Below, one piece after another: positions 42,158 to 53,299 of a stretch of DNA of 64,000 nucleotides. Within the stretch, counting starts at the first letter, position 1, and each line of letters begins with the position of its first letter. This DNA is from Rhipicephalus microplus. Lineage: Eukaryota > Arthropoda > Arachnida > Ixodida > Ixodidae. Position numbers and translations under genes: made by a program. Under the pieces are notes generated by a model. It was not told the origin of the DNA, did no database searches, and saw only the letters and a program-made list of their open reading frames with translations. The stretch is from the NCBI RefSeq assembly GCF_043290135.1, contig NC_134702.1, positions 86,886,317-86,950,316 of the forward strand, in the 5' to 3' direction.

Positions 42158-43986
42158 ATGGCAGCGTCAACGAAGACAGGCTACGACCCCAGCACGATGC
42201 AGTGGGTTCACGTCGATGTGGCAGAAACACTGGAAGACCCCATGCCAGGTGAAGACGAAAATCTTCAGATCATGGTTCGCCAACTGCAAGAGAAGTTCGC
42301 TAAAATGAAGCCCCGAGGCTTGACGGCCGCCACCCAGCCACAGGCACGCAAAACAGGATCAACACTCGCCGCTTGCGTTAAGTCCCCATGGCAGCTGGCG
42401 ACGTGGAAGCCAACACACACACCTCTAATCCGGTCAGACGAGCTGGTTATTGTGCTTAAACCAAAAATAACTATGGATCTGCACGCTGCGTTTCGCCCAG
42501 GCGGGATCGGCACAACAGTGCAACGCTTCACCGCCAGCACCACGAACGCTGGTATCTCCGTGTGGCCGATGTGGGACCAAAACATCGTTGTTGTAGGTGT
42601 GAAAACGGAAAGACTGGCCTCGAAGCTCATCGGGGACATCACGCTGACGATCGAGGACCGCCAGGTACCGTTTCAAGGACATTTAAAATCAGTGGGAGAA
42701 GCCTGCAAGGGTGTCGTCACCGTCGCAGACAATGAAACTTCGGAATCCCTCCGGCGCAAGCTCAAGTGGATCGACGGCGAAATTTTGTATGTGCGGAAAC
42801 TCGGAATATCCAACGTTGCAGTGGTGACCTTCAAAGGGCGCCGCGTTCCAAGATTCATTCACTACTGCTGTGAAAACGTGTCAGTGCGCTACTACAAGAA
42901 AACGGTTCCGGCATGTTACCGGTGTGGAACAGTGGGCCACAAACAAGATGCGTGCCCCAATCCGGACAATCAGCGGTGCATTCACTGTGGTGCGAAGGTG
43001 GAACTCAATCTGGAGGGCCCAGCGAAGCACGACTGTCAACCCGAGTGCCTTATATGCGGTGAAAACCATTTCACCGGCTCTGCGCAGTGCGTCGAAAATT
43101 CCGGAAGGCATGGAAGCCCGCTCAACCACAGCGGCAACATGGACTAAAAAACAAGCAAGAAGAGCCCTATTCACCTCTCAGAACTGACGAAAAAGTGAAG
43201 CCCATGCATAACAAGCCCAAGCCGACCAAAGCCCCAGTCGGACAGCAGTCGAGGCCGTCTACCTTCGGCGCCGAAGATTTCCCGTCACTGGCGAACCCGC
43301 CCAAACAGGTGAGCAATTGGATAGGGGTCTCTTCTCAGTCTCCCACCACCACCACTGCCTCCCCCTTCATTCCTGAAATTTTAAAACAATTGGAAGCCAT
43401 GAAAAAACGCATTGAAACTCTGGAACGCGAAAATCAGGCGCTGAAGGCGTCGCAGGCTGCTACTCCACCACCACCGTCGGAACCGGTGGCTATGCACATT
43501 TGCGACTGCTCGGACGATGACCAGGACACACAGTCAGACGTATCGGGTAACACTTGTGTGTCTAAAACTGTAGTAGGTGCTTCGAACGACATAGAAGGTC
43601 GACTAAGCAGACTAGAGGCTAAACTTGTGGAGCAGAGCAAAATGATCCTAGAACAAACCAAGCTTACAGTACAAGACATTATTCCGCAGCAGCTGAACCT
43701 ATCAGTCCAAGCCGCTATGCAAGACCTCAAGCAAAGCGTTTTTGCCAATTCTCACAACCAGTGTTCTACAAACCATTAAAAATTGGCTCACACCCCAATT
43801 GGACCAACTTAAAACTAGCATTAAGACAACAGAACAACCCTGACGAAAAATTGTTCGTCGTAACCTGGCAAATTCTGAATCCGAGAGCAGCATAGCCCAG
43901 CTGTTAATAAACCGAACTGAGTCCCTCGCGCCCCTCCAGGCTCCCACGCTGGCTGCAGTGGCGAAAATGACACCTCCTCAATAATA
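42158..43986 (+). pseudogene. LINE C ORF1 (CCHC RNA-binding, coiled coil), frameshifted
   Basis: Begins MAASTKTGYDPSTMQW. An RRM-like region (about 42430-42880) is followed by knuckles CYRCGTVGHKQDAC, CIHCGAKV...HDC and CLICGENHFTGSAQC. A frame change near 43095 leads into a basic linker, then a coiled coil (LEAMKKRIETLERENQALKA) and a second helical part (IEGRLSRLEAKLVEQSKMI). Another frame change near 43765 and a TGA near 43840 precede the natural end TAA at about 43984. The architecture matches ORF1 of LINE A. The likely function is RNA binding in the ribonucleoprotein. Confidence 0.85.
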
Positions 43987-43991
43987 AATCC

Positions 43992-46900
43992 ATGATGGCA
44001 GGCAGTTCTAAACATAATAATAAAAGCTCCAAACAACAGCAACTCGATAATTTCCAGTGGAACTGCAGGGGGTTTAAAGATAGAAAAAAAGAGGGCCACT
44101 TTTAACCTTTTCCTGCAGAATCAACATTTTACCCCTGCAGTTTTGGCGCTACAAGAAGCCGGCTTACAGGCGAAATCACCTGGTTACAACTCATTTCAGG
44201 GAAGTGCGTCCACCTGTGTTCTCGTACACAAGGAGTATACCGCTTGTCAGATAGACCTTGATCTGTCAGAGGCGCATGAATACACAATGGTCAAAGTCCT
44301 TCCCAATAAAAGACGAGATCCTAGCTTGTACATTCTAAATGTATACAGTTCTCCAAAATCTAGGCAATGTGTCTTCAACGAAATATTTTATAAAGCGATT
44401 AAGGAAGCAGATAAGAACCCACTGGTGATTTTGGGTGACTTTAACGCCCCCAACTATCATTGGGGTTACACCCGCGAAGTCCCCAAGGGACGGAAATTGG
44501 CAGAACTCATATCCACTCTTCGTCTATCGCTTCTCACAGATCCGATGAAACCTACTAGAATTGGGAATTCTGTAAACCGAGATACTTGCCCGGATCTATT
44601 ACTGACTAAGAACATTTCCTACGCAACATGGGAAAACTTAGAAGAAACGCTCAGCAGTGATCACTGTCTCCTCAGAATCACACTATCCGCCAACATAGGC
44701 CGTAGAACATGGAGCCAAGCTAAGCTGACAGATTGGACGGCCTTCCGCTCACAGGTGATCCCCTCTGTGCCAGGGGCGGGAAGATATACGGAATGGGCAA
44801 AACAGCTCCTTTCAGCCATTTCAAAGTGTCTTTAAACTATAAAGACAGCGGAAGACACCCCCGCCGTCGATAAGTACCTGCTCCACCTTTGGGACGCCCG
44901 AAGAAGCTTAACTAAACGATGGCGGAAGAACAAATTCAACCGCAAGCTTAAACTTAGAATAGCCGAGTTGAGTAAGCAAGCGGATGAATATGCTGCACAA
45001 CTGAATGAATCCAATTGGATAGAACGGTGTGACGTTGTAGCTAAAGAAATGAATACAAGGAAGGCATGGCGCCTTTTTCGAAATCTCGTGGACCCCGCCC
45101 AAACCCGAGGAGAAGCGCAAAAGCAGCTCCGTCGAGCCCTGCACAGTTTTCAGGGAACCAACTCCCAGCTGGCTGATGATTTGTGTGCTAGATACCTATA
45201 TCGCACCACAGATCCCAACAGGAACACATATAAATACGCAGGTTGAGAAAACCGTCAGCTCGATGCCCCTTTTGAAATGTGCGATCTGAAAGCAGCACTG
45301 AAAACAATGCGCAGGGGCACTGCCCCGGGCTGAGTCCTGATCACGGTAAAACTGTTAGCAAATCTGTCAGACGACTCTTATCGGCATCTATTGCAGTACA
45401 TTAACGCGATCTGGGATGGCCAACTACTGCCAACTGAATGGAAAACAGCAGTTGTCACATTCATCCCCAAACCAGGCAAGCAAATCTGCACGGACAATCT
45501 CAGACCTATGTCATTAAATTCATGTGCCGGCAAATTAATAGAAACAATGGTTAGAGACCGTCTCGCCACATACCTCGAGAGCAAGGGGCATTTCCCAGAT
45601 TCCATGTTTGGCTTTAGGCCACACCTGTCTGCGTAAGATATCCTCTTGCAACTAAAACGAGACATTATCCAACCCATTCCCTCGACGCACAACGACAAAG
45701 CTATCCTTGCACTCGACCTTAAAGGTGCATTCGACAACATTAAACATGAAAGCATCCTGAAGAACTTGAATAGTGTCTATTGCGGTAAGAAAATATTTGC
45801 CTACATCAGAGACTTCCTCTTTGAAAGGCTGGCGTTCATTCGCATAGATAACGAGGAACATGGACCATTCAAAACGGAGACACGGGGAACCCCGCAAGGA
45901 GCTGTCCTGTCTCCGCTGCTATTCAACATTGCCATGATGAAGATCCCGCAAGAATTGGCAGTAAAGGAAGGAATATATCATGCAATATACGCCGATGATA
46001 TAACAATCCGGACGAATCAGGGCAGTTTAGGAGAAATTGAAGACCACCTGCAGCAGGCCGCCTTCATTGTGGAGGTCTATCTGGCCCAGTGTGGGTTGCA
46101 GTGCGCTCCAACCAAATCTGAATTCCTGCATATCAGATAAAACATTAAAGATAGGACGACCCTGAACTTCATGGTATCAAGATCCACAATACGAGAGGTT
46201 TCAGAACTATAAATTCTTGGCCTTCTGATTCACAACAGAACAAAAAACTGCACCACGCTAGACAAGCTACGGAAAATTGGAGAACAGGTAGGGCACATGA
46301 TCCGCCGAGTGTCAAACAAGCGCGGGGGGCTACGAGGAAGGGACGCGATTGGGCTCGCCAATTCTTTTGTAACTAGCAGTATTCTATATTCAATACCGTA
46401 CTTACGAATGACTAAACACGAAGAGAACAGAGTCGATGCAATTCTTAGGAAAGTAATTAAGCGCGCACTTGATTTACCCATCAGCACTTCAAATCAGAAA
46501 CTTTCTGCATTGGGAGTGTAACTCTATACAAGAGCTCCAAGAAGCCCACTTCACAAATAAATATACGGGTCTTACGCAGACGCCCCCCGGGTGGCGCCTA
46601 CTGGACCGCCTCTTGATCCGGCACGAATGCGAAGTCGAAAACGCGGAGCGTATTACTGAACTTTGGAGAACAAAACTCTGGGTGTCCCCGCTTCCCCACA
46701 ATATGACCAGGGAGGCGCACCAGGGTAGAAGGCAAGCAAGCGCTGTGGCACTTGAACAACGGCTTGGCTCCCGTAATGGGGTCTAGGGGTCTATTACGTC
46801 GATGTGGCCGGGCCGTCACCTAGGGGATACTACACGGCGGCGGTAATACATCAAGGAACGCAGGTGGATGGCCTCACTTTCAAAGCCACAAGCTCAAGTA

Positions 46901-47578
46901 AGGCGGAGGAGGTGGCCATTGCACTGGCAGTATCCCATCCAAACTCAAAACAAATAGTTACAGACTCTCGAAGAGCCTGCGAGAGCTATCTTGCAGGAGA
47001 AATCTCTCCATTGGCTAATAGACTTTTAAAATTCAGCATCAGGAAGCACGATCCTTCCCCTTCTTATATGGACTCCGGGGCATCAGGGTCTACAGGGTAA
47101 CGAGGCTGCACATGCAGCGGCCCGCGTGCTTACTTCCCGGGAAACTCCCCGTTCCCCTGATAGACCTGAACGTCCCACACCTTTAACACGGTTTTGAGAA
47201 ATCAAAGAATACTACATTGAGCAACGCCGCTTGTGTCCGGCACCAGCGAAGGGACTTTTGAAAACGGAGGAGCGCGTCCTGCGGTGCCTACAGACAAATA
47301 CGCTGCTCTGTCCAGCCATACTGAAATATTACGACCCAAAAATAAGTGGGCAGTGCCAGCACTGTGGGGAAGTGGCCAACACTTACCTTATGGTCTGGGC
47401 CTGCCAAATAAACCCAAAATTAACTCCATTTCTCAACCCCACCAAAGAGGACTGGGAGACGACCCTACTCAATAGCTCCACACTAGAGGAACAGCGAAAT
47501 CTAGTCCAGCGGGCTCGGGTGGTGGCCTCGACTAATGACGTCCCGGACTGGGGATGTCAACCAGCCCGGTGGGGATAA
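43992..47578 (+). pseudogene. LINE C ORF2: endonuclease, RT, RNase H, zinc motif; multiply broken
   Basis: Starts ATG 43992 (MMAGSSKHNN). The endonuclease keeps QWNCRGF, ALQEAG, GDFNAPNYHWGY and SSDHCLL; a frame change lies near the A-run at 44083. RT keeps RPMSLNSCAGKLIE, LDLKGAFDNI, GTPQGAVLSPLLFNI and YADDITI in one frame crossed by stops at 44833, 45244, 45331, 45634 and 46138. A frame change near 46515 precedes RNase H (AGPSPRGYYTAAVI, SSSKAEEVAIAL, TPGHQGLQGNEAA), with a further change near 47070. The end has CQHCGEVANTYLMVWAC and stops at 47576-47578. Spacing and motifs match LINE B, so the two are one family. Confidence 0.9.
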
Positions 47579-47633
47579 GGGCAATCTGGCACAGCCAGCA
47601 TCAATACTGGTTTTTTCCTCCTCCTCCTCCTCC

Positions 47634-48592
47634 TCTAATCAACGCAGTGCGGCGTGCGCCTTCGAGTATATGACAGCACCTGCGCTTGGCGTGGCAACTG
47701 CGGCGTGACGCGTCGAAATGAACGCCGGCGAGCATGCGCACCGCATCGCGTCGAAGTGTATTGATGCCTTGACTGTGGCATGTAGTCATGTTCTCACATG
47801 ACACGCATCTCTAGATTATCATGTTTGCACCAGTCGCATACCGGCGTCCTCCATTGGCGTCCCGTAATACCAAATTCGGCATATGTGAAGCTAGCGAAAC
47901 AGCCGCGAGTGCATCATCAGTGTGGCATGTACTCATGATGTTAAGTGACACGCATGTCATGATTATCATGTTTAGATGAGTCATTTACCTATGTCGTTCA
48001 GTCACGTCCCGTCATACCAAATTTGGTATAAGTGAAGCTAGTGAAACGGCCGCCAGCGCATTATGAGCGTGGCATGTAGTCATGTGGTTACATGATACGC
48101 ATCTCATAATTATCATGTTTGCACCAGTCACATACCTTCGTCATCCATTCACGTACTCTAATGCCAAATTTGGTATATGTGATGCTAGCGAAACCGCCGC
48201 GAGCGAGTCATGAGCGTGGGATGTAGTCAAGTTGTTACATGACATGCACGTCATAATTTTCATGTTAGGTTATGTTGCTTGTGTTCGTCATGTAATCATG
48301 TCATACCACATAAGTTTTGCAACATGCCATGTGAATGAAATCACCGTAAGAGTTGCAGGAACATGAAATGTAAATTATGAAATTCATAACATACGTGTTA
48401 CAATTTTTATGTTATGATTAGTCAAACATGTTCTTCATATGGTCATGTTATGCCATACCAAGTTTGGTATCGATACCATTATCGAAAAGGCCAGGATAGC
48501 TAAATGTCGTAGGTGGCTAGAAAAATAGATGGATAGATAGATACGCTCAAAGTCGCCGAAGGTCGCTAAGAAATACTTCGCAATTGATAGTC
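47634..48592 (+). repeat. satellite-like interspersed repeat, copy 2, right part
   Basis: About four diverged ~150-bp units with the motif order seen at 31735-32720 are followed by the shared end (ccattatcgaaaaggcc, GATA units, ctcaaagtcgccgaaggtcg, gctaagaaatacttcgc). It includes a perfect 16-bp palindrome ATACCAAATTTGGTAT (48014-48029). It lacks the MITE of copy 1. Confidence 0.85.
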
Positions 48593-49740
48593 GAATAATA
48601 TTTTTTCTTGAGCGGTATACTTAGGCTCGTGACATGAAAACAAAGAAACACTATTTAAGACAAAGACGCAAAATGACACTGAGGAGAACAACAGCGCTCG
48701 TGGCGAATGGATGCAACGGGAAAGGTTCCGGCCAGTATCACTCATGTGCGATATGGAACGGCCTTTAAGTGGTGGGCAAACACTGCGCTTGCTCCGTGAT
48801 GTGATGAAGAGGATGCGACAGATCGCTAGTGAGAAAGCGAGTGACAGAGGGAGAAAGAGATGGATTGAGAGAGTGACAGAGTCCTCTAGGTGAAGATTCC
48901 GATAGAACGGACACACTGCCTCTCGCCTTCGTTTCATGCCAACACCACCTCCCCTCCTTTCTGTCCAGATTTCCTAATACGCTTCGTTCTCTCAGAGAGG
49001 AACAATGGGCGGGGGGGGGGGGTCACGGAAAGTGCATACAATTGCAGCAGACGCGACTAAGATTGTACACTCAGAGTCATTGAAAGTGCTGGCGAATTCG
49101 GATAATTTATGTGTGAATGAGTTTCAAACTAATACCCCTTAAACAACAGTCTTTTTTTGTTAATCCGCAGGCATATAAGTACACCATTCTAGCTCGGTCA
49201 TTCGCATGGTGGGAACCGCTGAGGCAACGAAGAATGTAGATTTACATGGACGAAATCTGAGTGCTTGCCCGATGCCCTTGCGATTCGTGGATGAGAAATA
49301 AGAAGGGCAGATGTAGGTGCCTGTGCCAGTGGAACTGGTCGTTAGGACTGTGAAACAAGGTAAGGATTGAAACTTGAATGGTGGAGAGATGGTGTAAAAA
49401 GCAGACAATAATGCACATAGTGTCGACGCAGAGCAGCACAAATTCACAGTCTGCTGTATAATGAAGAAGTCCCCAATTACGTAAATAGCGGTGCAACGTT
49501 ATTCATACTCTATAGGTGGCAGGGTAGCAGGGTGGGTATAGCCGCAGATGTAGGTGAAATAAGTAACTCAATGCGATTAAAGGTTTAAGATGCCCACTTT
49601 GCATACAGTATAGAGATGTATTCGTGATGAAAGACGATAAGGCAGATGGAGCGGCAGAGTTGGGGCTAAGCCCATGTACACATAACGTGCTGTCTCGAAA
49701 ACTTGTAAGAAAATTGATGCACGTTGAGTCCTCTTCATAA
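48593..49740. other. no gene recognised; includes a G-run
   Basis: No family signature on either strand. A run of 14 G (about 49009-49022) is the only notable simple sequence. The minus frames around 49160-49500 are open for 80-95 codons but give no recognisable protein. Confidence 0.4.
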
Positions 49741-49968
49741 TGAAATTTTTTTTCTTTCTTCTTTATCGTGTAGCTTCCTAGCTCTCTTATGTTGAGAAGT
49801 GTTCAATTGATTACTGATCGTATTGATGACCTTTTCTACAACCTATTTTGTCGTTATTTTAATGTAGCGTTGTTTTTTATGACTTTACTTCTGTTTTTCA
49901 TTGTGACCCTCCTTACTCAATGTCTTGGGGCCTGCGTAGGATAATTTTGAATAAATAAATAAATAATT
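49741..49968 (+). repeat. CR1/Jockey-like LINE 3' tail
   Basis: The sequence ending cttggggcctgcgtaggata, a short spacer and (AATA)n (gaataaataaataaataat) has the form of an arthropod CR1-type 3' UTR. No coding part is recognisable upstream. Confidence 0.45.
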
Positions 49969-50104
49969 TACCTAATAAATACATAAAAATTTTAGTGGAG
50001 CTCACATTGTCATGTGCTTTTGAAACGCCACGTTCATTTCCTGTTTGAAAAATTGCAATAAGATTTTTGTATTGTAATCAACGAATACACCAACCACATT
50101 ATTA

Positions 50105-50830
50105 TTATTTATTATTTATACATACTGCTGTCTTGATTTCGAGACATAGCAGGAGTGGGTACATATTTTAGTACAAAGAACGAAAGAAATAAACCCTGAA
50201 ATTATACAAACAGATGAAGATATGATGTGCTTAGATAGCTGTACAACAAAATTTTTCATCAGGTACGAGTACAGATGTTGATGGAAATACACAAAAAAGA
50301 CAACCGCTAAGAAAATGCAAACAGATTAAAACAAGATGGGTATTCGTAGTTCCTCAACGACCTCATCTTGAGACAATGCGCGAAGCGAACCATCTAAGTT
50401 CTTCCAGGTTTCAATAGTGAACGGAAAAAAACGAAAATTTAAAACAGTCATTATGTGTCCTGAAAGGAATAATGTTTAGTTTGTGAGTTTTTCTTGGGAC
50501 ATGTGTATTAGCAGGTACAAAAAAGAAGGGTGCCTGAATACCGAATGGGGTGTGGACGATCTTGTGCAGCAGAATTACGCGTTCGCGTTTGCGCCTATGC
50601 TCCAAAGTCTGCAACGATAGGATGTGAGCATGCGATGAAGGTGAGAAGCTGCGATCATAACGACCGAAGATGAATCTGATAGATTTTTTCTGAATTGATT
50701 CTAGCTGCATTATGTCGCACGTGAGGTGAGGAGACCATACAGTTGAAGCGTAATCTAGTATCGGACGAACTAGTGATTTGTAGGCAGTCAGCTTACATTC
50801 CAACGTTGCATTTTTTAAAGTTCGCTTTAT
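50105..50830 (-). pseudogene. CR1/Jockey-type LINE, C-terminal RT fragment and 3' UTR
   Basis: The minus frame (from about 50803) reads LVRPILDYASTVWSPHL, LESIQKKSIRFIFGRY and LQTLEHRRKRERVILLHKI, the conserved post-RT region of CR1/Jockey elements. It continues past a frameshift in a T-run (50425-50432 on the minus strand) to a last segment EELRIPIL. The remainder to 50105 is an A/T-rich 3' UTR with an ATT-unit end. It is 5' truncated, with no endonuclease or RT core. Confidence 0.82.
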
Positions 50831-50840
50831 ATAACCAAGT

Positions 50841-51078
50841 TTGATTGATTTGTGGGGTTTAACGTCCCAAAACCACCATATGATTATGAGAGACGCCGTA
50901 GTGGAGGGCTCCGGAAATTTCGACCACCTGGGGTTCTTTCACGTGCACCCAAATCTGAGCACACGGGCCTACAACATTTCCGCCTCCATCGGAAATGCAG
51001 CCGCCGCAGCCGGGATTCGAACCCGCGACCTGCGGGTCAGCAAACGAGTACCTTAGCCACTAGACCACCATGTCGGGG
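50841..51078 (-). mobile_element. tRNA-derived SINE (Ruka-like), full-length copy
   Basis: On the minus strand the head has an A box within TGGTCTAGTGGCTAAGG and a B box GGTTCGAATCC, separated by a tRNA-like distance. A body of about 130 bp and a tail of ATTGATT units (TGATTGATT on the opposite side) follow. Internal promoter boxes allow RNA polymerase III transcription. It abuts the CR1-like fragment on one side and a microsatellite on the other. I call it Ruka-like from memory of tick SINEs. Confidence 0.88.
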
Positions 51079-51080
51079 CT

Positions 51081-51402
51081 GTATGTATGTATGTATGTAT
51101 GTATGTATGTATGTATGTATGTATGCATGCATGCATGCATGTATGTATGTATGTATGTATGCATGCATGCATGCATGCATGCATGTATGTATGTATGTAT
51201 GTATGTATGTATGTATGTATGTATGTATGTATGTATGTATTTACGTACGTACGTACGTACGTATGTATGTATGTATGTATGTATGTATGTATGTATGTAT
51301 GTATGTATGTATGTACGTACGTACGTATGTACGTATGTATGTATGTATGTATGTATGTATGTATGTATGTATGTATGTATGTATGTATGCACGCATGTAT
51401 GT
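51081..51402. repeat. (GTAT)n microsatellite with GCAT and GTAC blocks
   Basis: About 320 bp of tetranucleotides, mostly GTAT, with blocks of GCAT (51125-51184) and ACGT (51243-51262, 51313-51332). All six frames are open because of the repeat. Confidence 0.95.
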
Positions 51403-53085
51403 GGCATGACGCGGTCAGTTGAATACTTTACAGCAGCAATACCCTCTCAAAATGCGGGCGTGTAACTGCATAGCTTTGTCGGAATAAAGTGTTACAGACA
51501 GCTGCATCAAAGCGTCGTCGTATCAGCAAAATTAAAATGACCCAGTGTTTTGCCTGAATTGTGGTACCAAAAATCCTATAATGATTCATAGTTTTCAAAC
51601 TCTATCATCTCATTAGAGAACAGGTGTTAGCCACAAATGTGGATGGTTAATTTTGAAATAATTGACCTGGTTTTTCACTTTAGGTTGATGCGACAAGCAA
51701 AATTACTCGTAGAATTGAATGTGTACTCACCAATCTTCCGCTGCAGATATAGGGGAAAGCCTCATTTATAGGCCGCTGTATCCCAATGCGATGATTATAT
51801 TCACGTGGTTGAATAAAACTCTTGGGAGCTCGATAATAGCTACAGAGATACAAATAAAGCACACGAAATGTGCCTCACTTCCTCGCCTACACCTCGGCGA
51901 CACCCAAGTGGTTTCCAGCTGGGTAAGCGTCAAGAAAAGGTGGAAACTAACGCGTCTTATCGAGCTCAATCCTGAGGCTTCAAGACGTTTTATGCTAGAA
52001 GAGCTCGAACAAAGACACCATGCGCAGAAAGGTAACACAACAAAGTTGCGATGAAACACCCGGGAGAAAAACTTTTAACTCTTTTAAAGTTTTATCACTC
52101 CACTGAAAATTGCTCTGGATGGCGGGTTTTGCTTTAAAAATCATCGAAAGGGGCACTTAAATGTGCCATTTTGCACCCGGTCGTTCTGTTTCTGGGGCGA
52201 ATGAAAGTGGTTTTTTTTTTTAAGTGAAACGTGTGTTTGAAACACAGTCGATGTATGAGGAAGCCTGGTGAAATGGCTTGGCTTTTGAGTAACAAAAAGG
52301 AAGCGATAGTATCTGAGCAAATATAATCATAACGCCGGCTACGTACCCGTGAGGGAAGATACACTTTCATGAGTAGAGTGTTAGCTTTGCTGCTGTGTCT
52401 ATATATAGTAGAGTAATCCGGTAGAGAAGTGCACGCACACACGCACCCACGCACGCACGCGCACAACGATGTTCACGGATGTGTAAAAATAACGTACCTA
52501 AGGTGGTTTCGACGTTCCTCACGTGGGAGATGGGAGATCTGCCGGCGCATAAAAGAAAATGCAGAAGCTTCTCAGGTGCGTATACGACAAAATGGTCGCA
52601 TTCAAGCCCTTTTTAGAGCCGCGTTTTAAGTGTACTCTATTTCGGGAAACGTTGAAGCTTATATGGTAAGTGACAATTCCACTTTTCGCGAGGGTGTGGA
52701 TTTCGAGAGAATTTTTTTTTTCATAGTTACTTTCTTGGCATCAGGCTCTCTATATTCCTGGGCGTCCTTTGCTCCTTGTTTCTATAGAAACGCAGGGAAC
52801 AAAAGCGAAATTGAGTTACAAATATAAGAGGCCGCCAGAGGAGCTAAAAAGTCTACCCTCGGAATTATTTAGAAGAACTTGTTGCTGGGCGACTTGGTGC
52901 ATCTCAACACGCAAAAGAGATGACTGCACTACTTCGACACGCTCGTGCAAAGCCGTACGTTAGACTGTTGATAGGCACGTTAGCTGTCTATACTGCAGCG
53001 GCAGATTCAAAGCTGGCGTCCACGGCTCGTTGTAAGGCCCTAGGCTGATGTCACTCATGATAAGTCAGTGGGGAAGAGATGTACG
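51403..53085. other. intergenic, no gene recognised
   Basis: The longest open frame (51719-52054, plus) gives an unrecognised protein without domain signature. A short CA/GC run at 52433-52463 is simple sequence. Confidence 0.4.
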
Positions 53086-53089
53086 TCAC

Positions 53090-53290
53090 TGGAGTGGGTT
53101 GACGGACGGCCGATACGTGTAGCTTTGAGACCACTGGTCTGACAGCGATTCGGGCCGCGAAAATGCCCGGCGGAGTTCTTGCCGCACAACTTGTGCTTGC
53201 CGAGTCACAAGGAGGTTTCGGATCTCCTCACGAACGACCTCACGAACGATCTCACGCAGAGAACACTCACTGGTGGCAGTCGAAGCAGAG
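53090..53290 (-). pseudogene. Ty3/gypsy gag fragment
   Basis: The minus frame contains SLREIVREVVREEIRNLL followed by VVRQELRRAF and a Ser-rich SDQWSQSYTY. This resembles the post-capsid linker of the gag at 58440-58570 (LRELVRSVVREELRKL). No knuckle or capsid remains. Confidence 0.55.
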
Positions 53291-53299
53291 AGGCTGAAA

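Larger units (their letters stand above)
41899..47633 (+). mobile_element. LINE C: full-length I-group non-LTR retrotransposon (5735 bp)
   Basis: Bounded by a 12-bp perfect target duplication TCTAATCAACGC (41887-41898 and 47634-47645), with a 3' tail of (CTC)n type. It contains a leader of about 260 bp, ORF1 and ORF2 in I-superfamily order. It lies inside a copy of the satellite-like repeat, whose two halves flank it. Many stops make it inactive. Confidence 0.93.

Noticed and set aside
50841..51078. Genuine tRNA gene
   Set aside because: A and B boxes are present but the head continues into a SINE body and tail, is multi-copy, and lacks a good cloverleaf.
51081..51402. CRISPR-like regular array
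   Set aside because: Units are 4 bp without spacers, and the DNA is eukaryotic.
51060..51465. Several 100-185-codon frames on both strands
   Set aside because: All arise from the GTAT/GCAT microsatellite.
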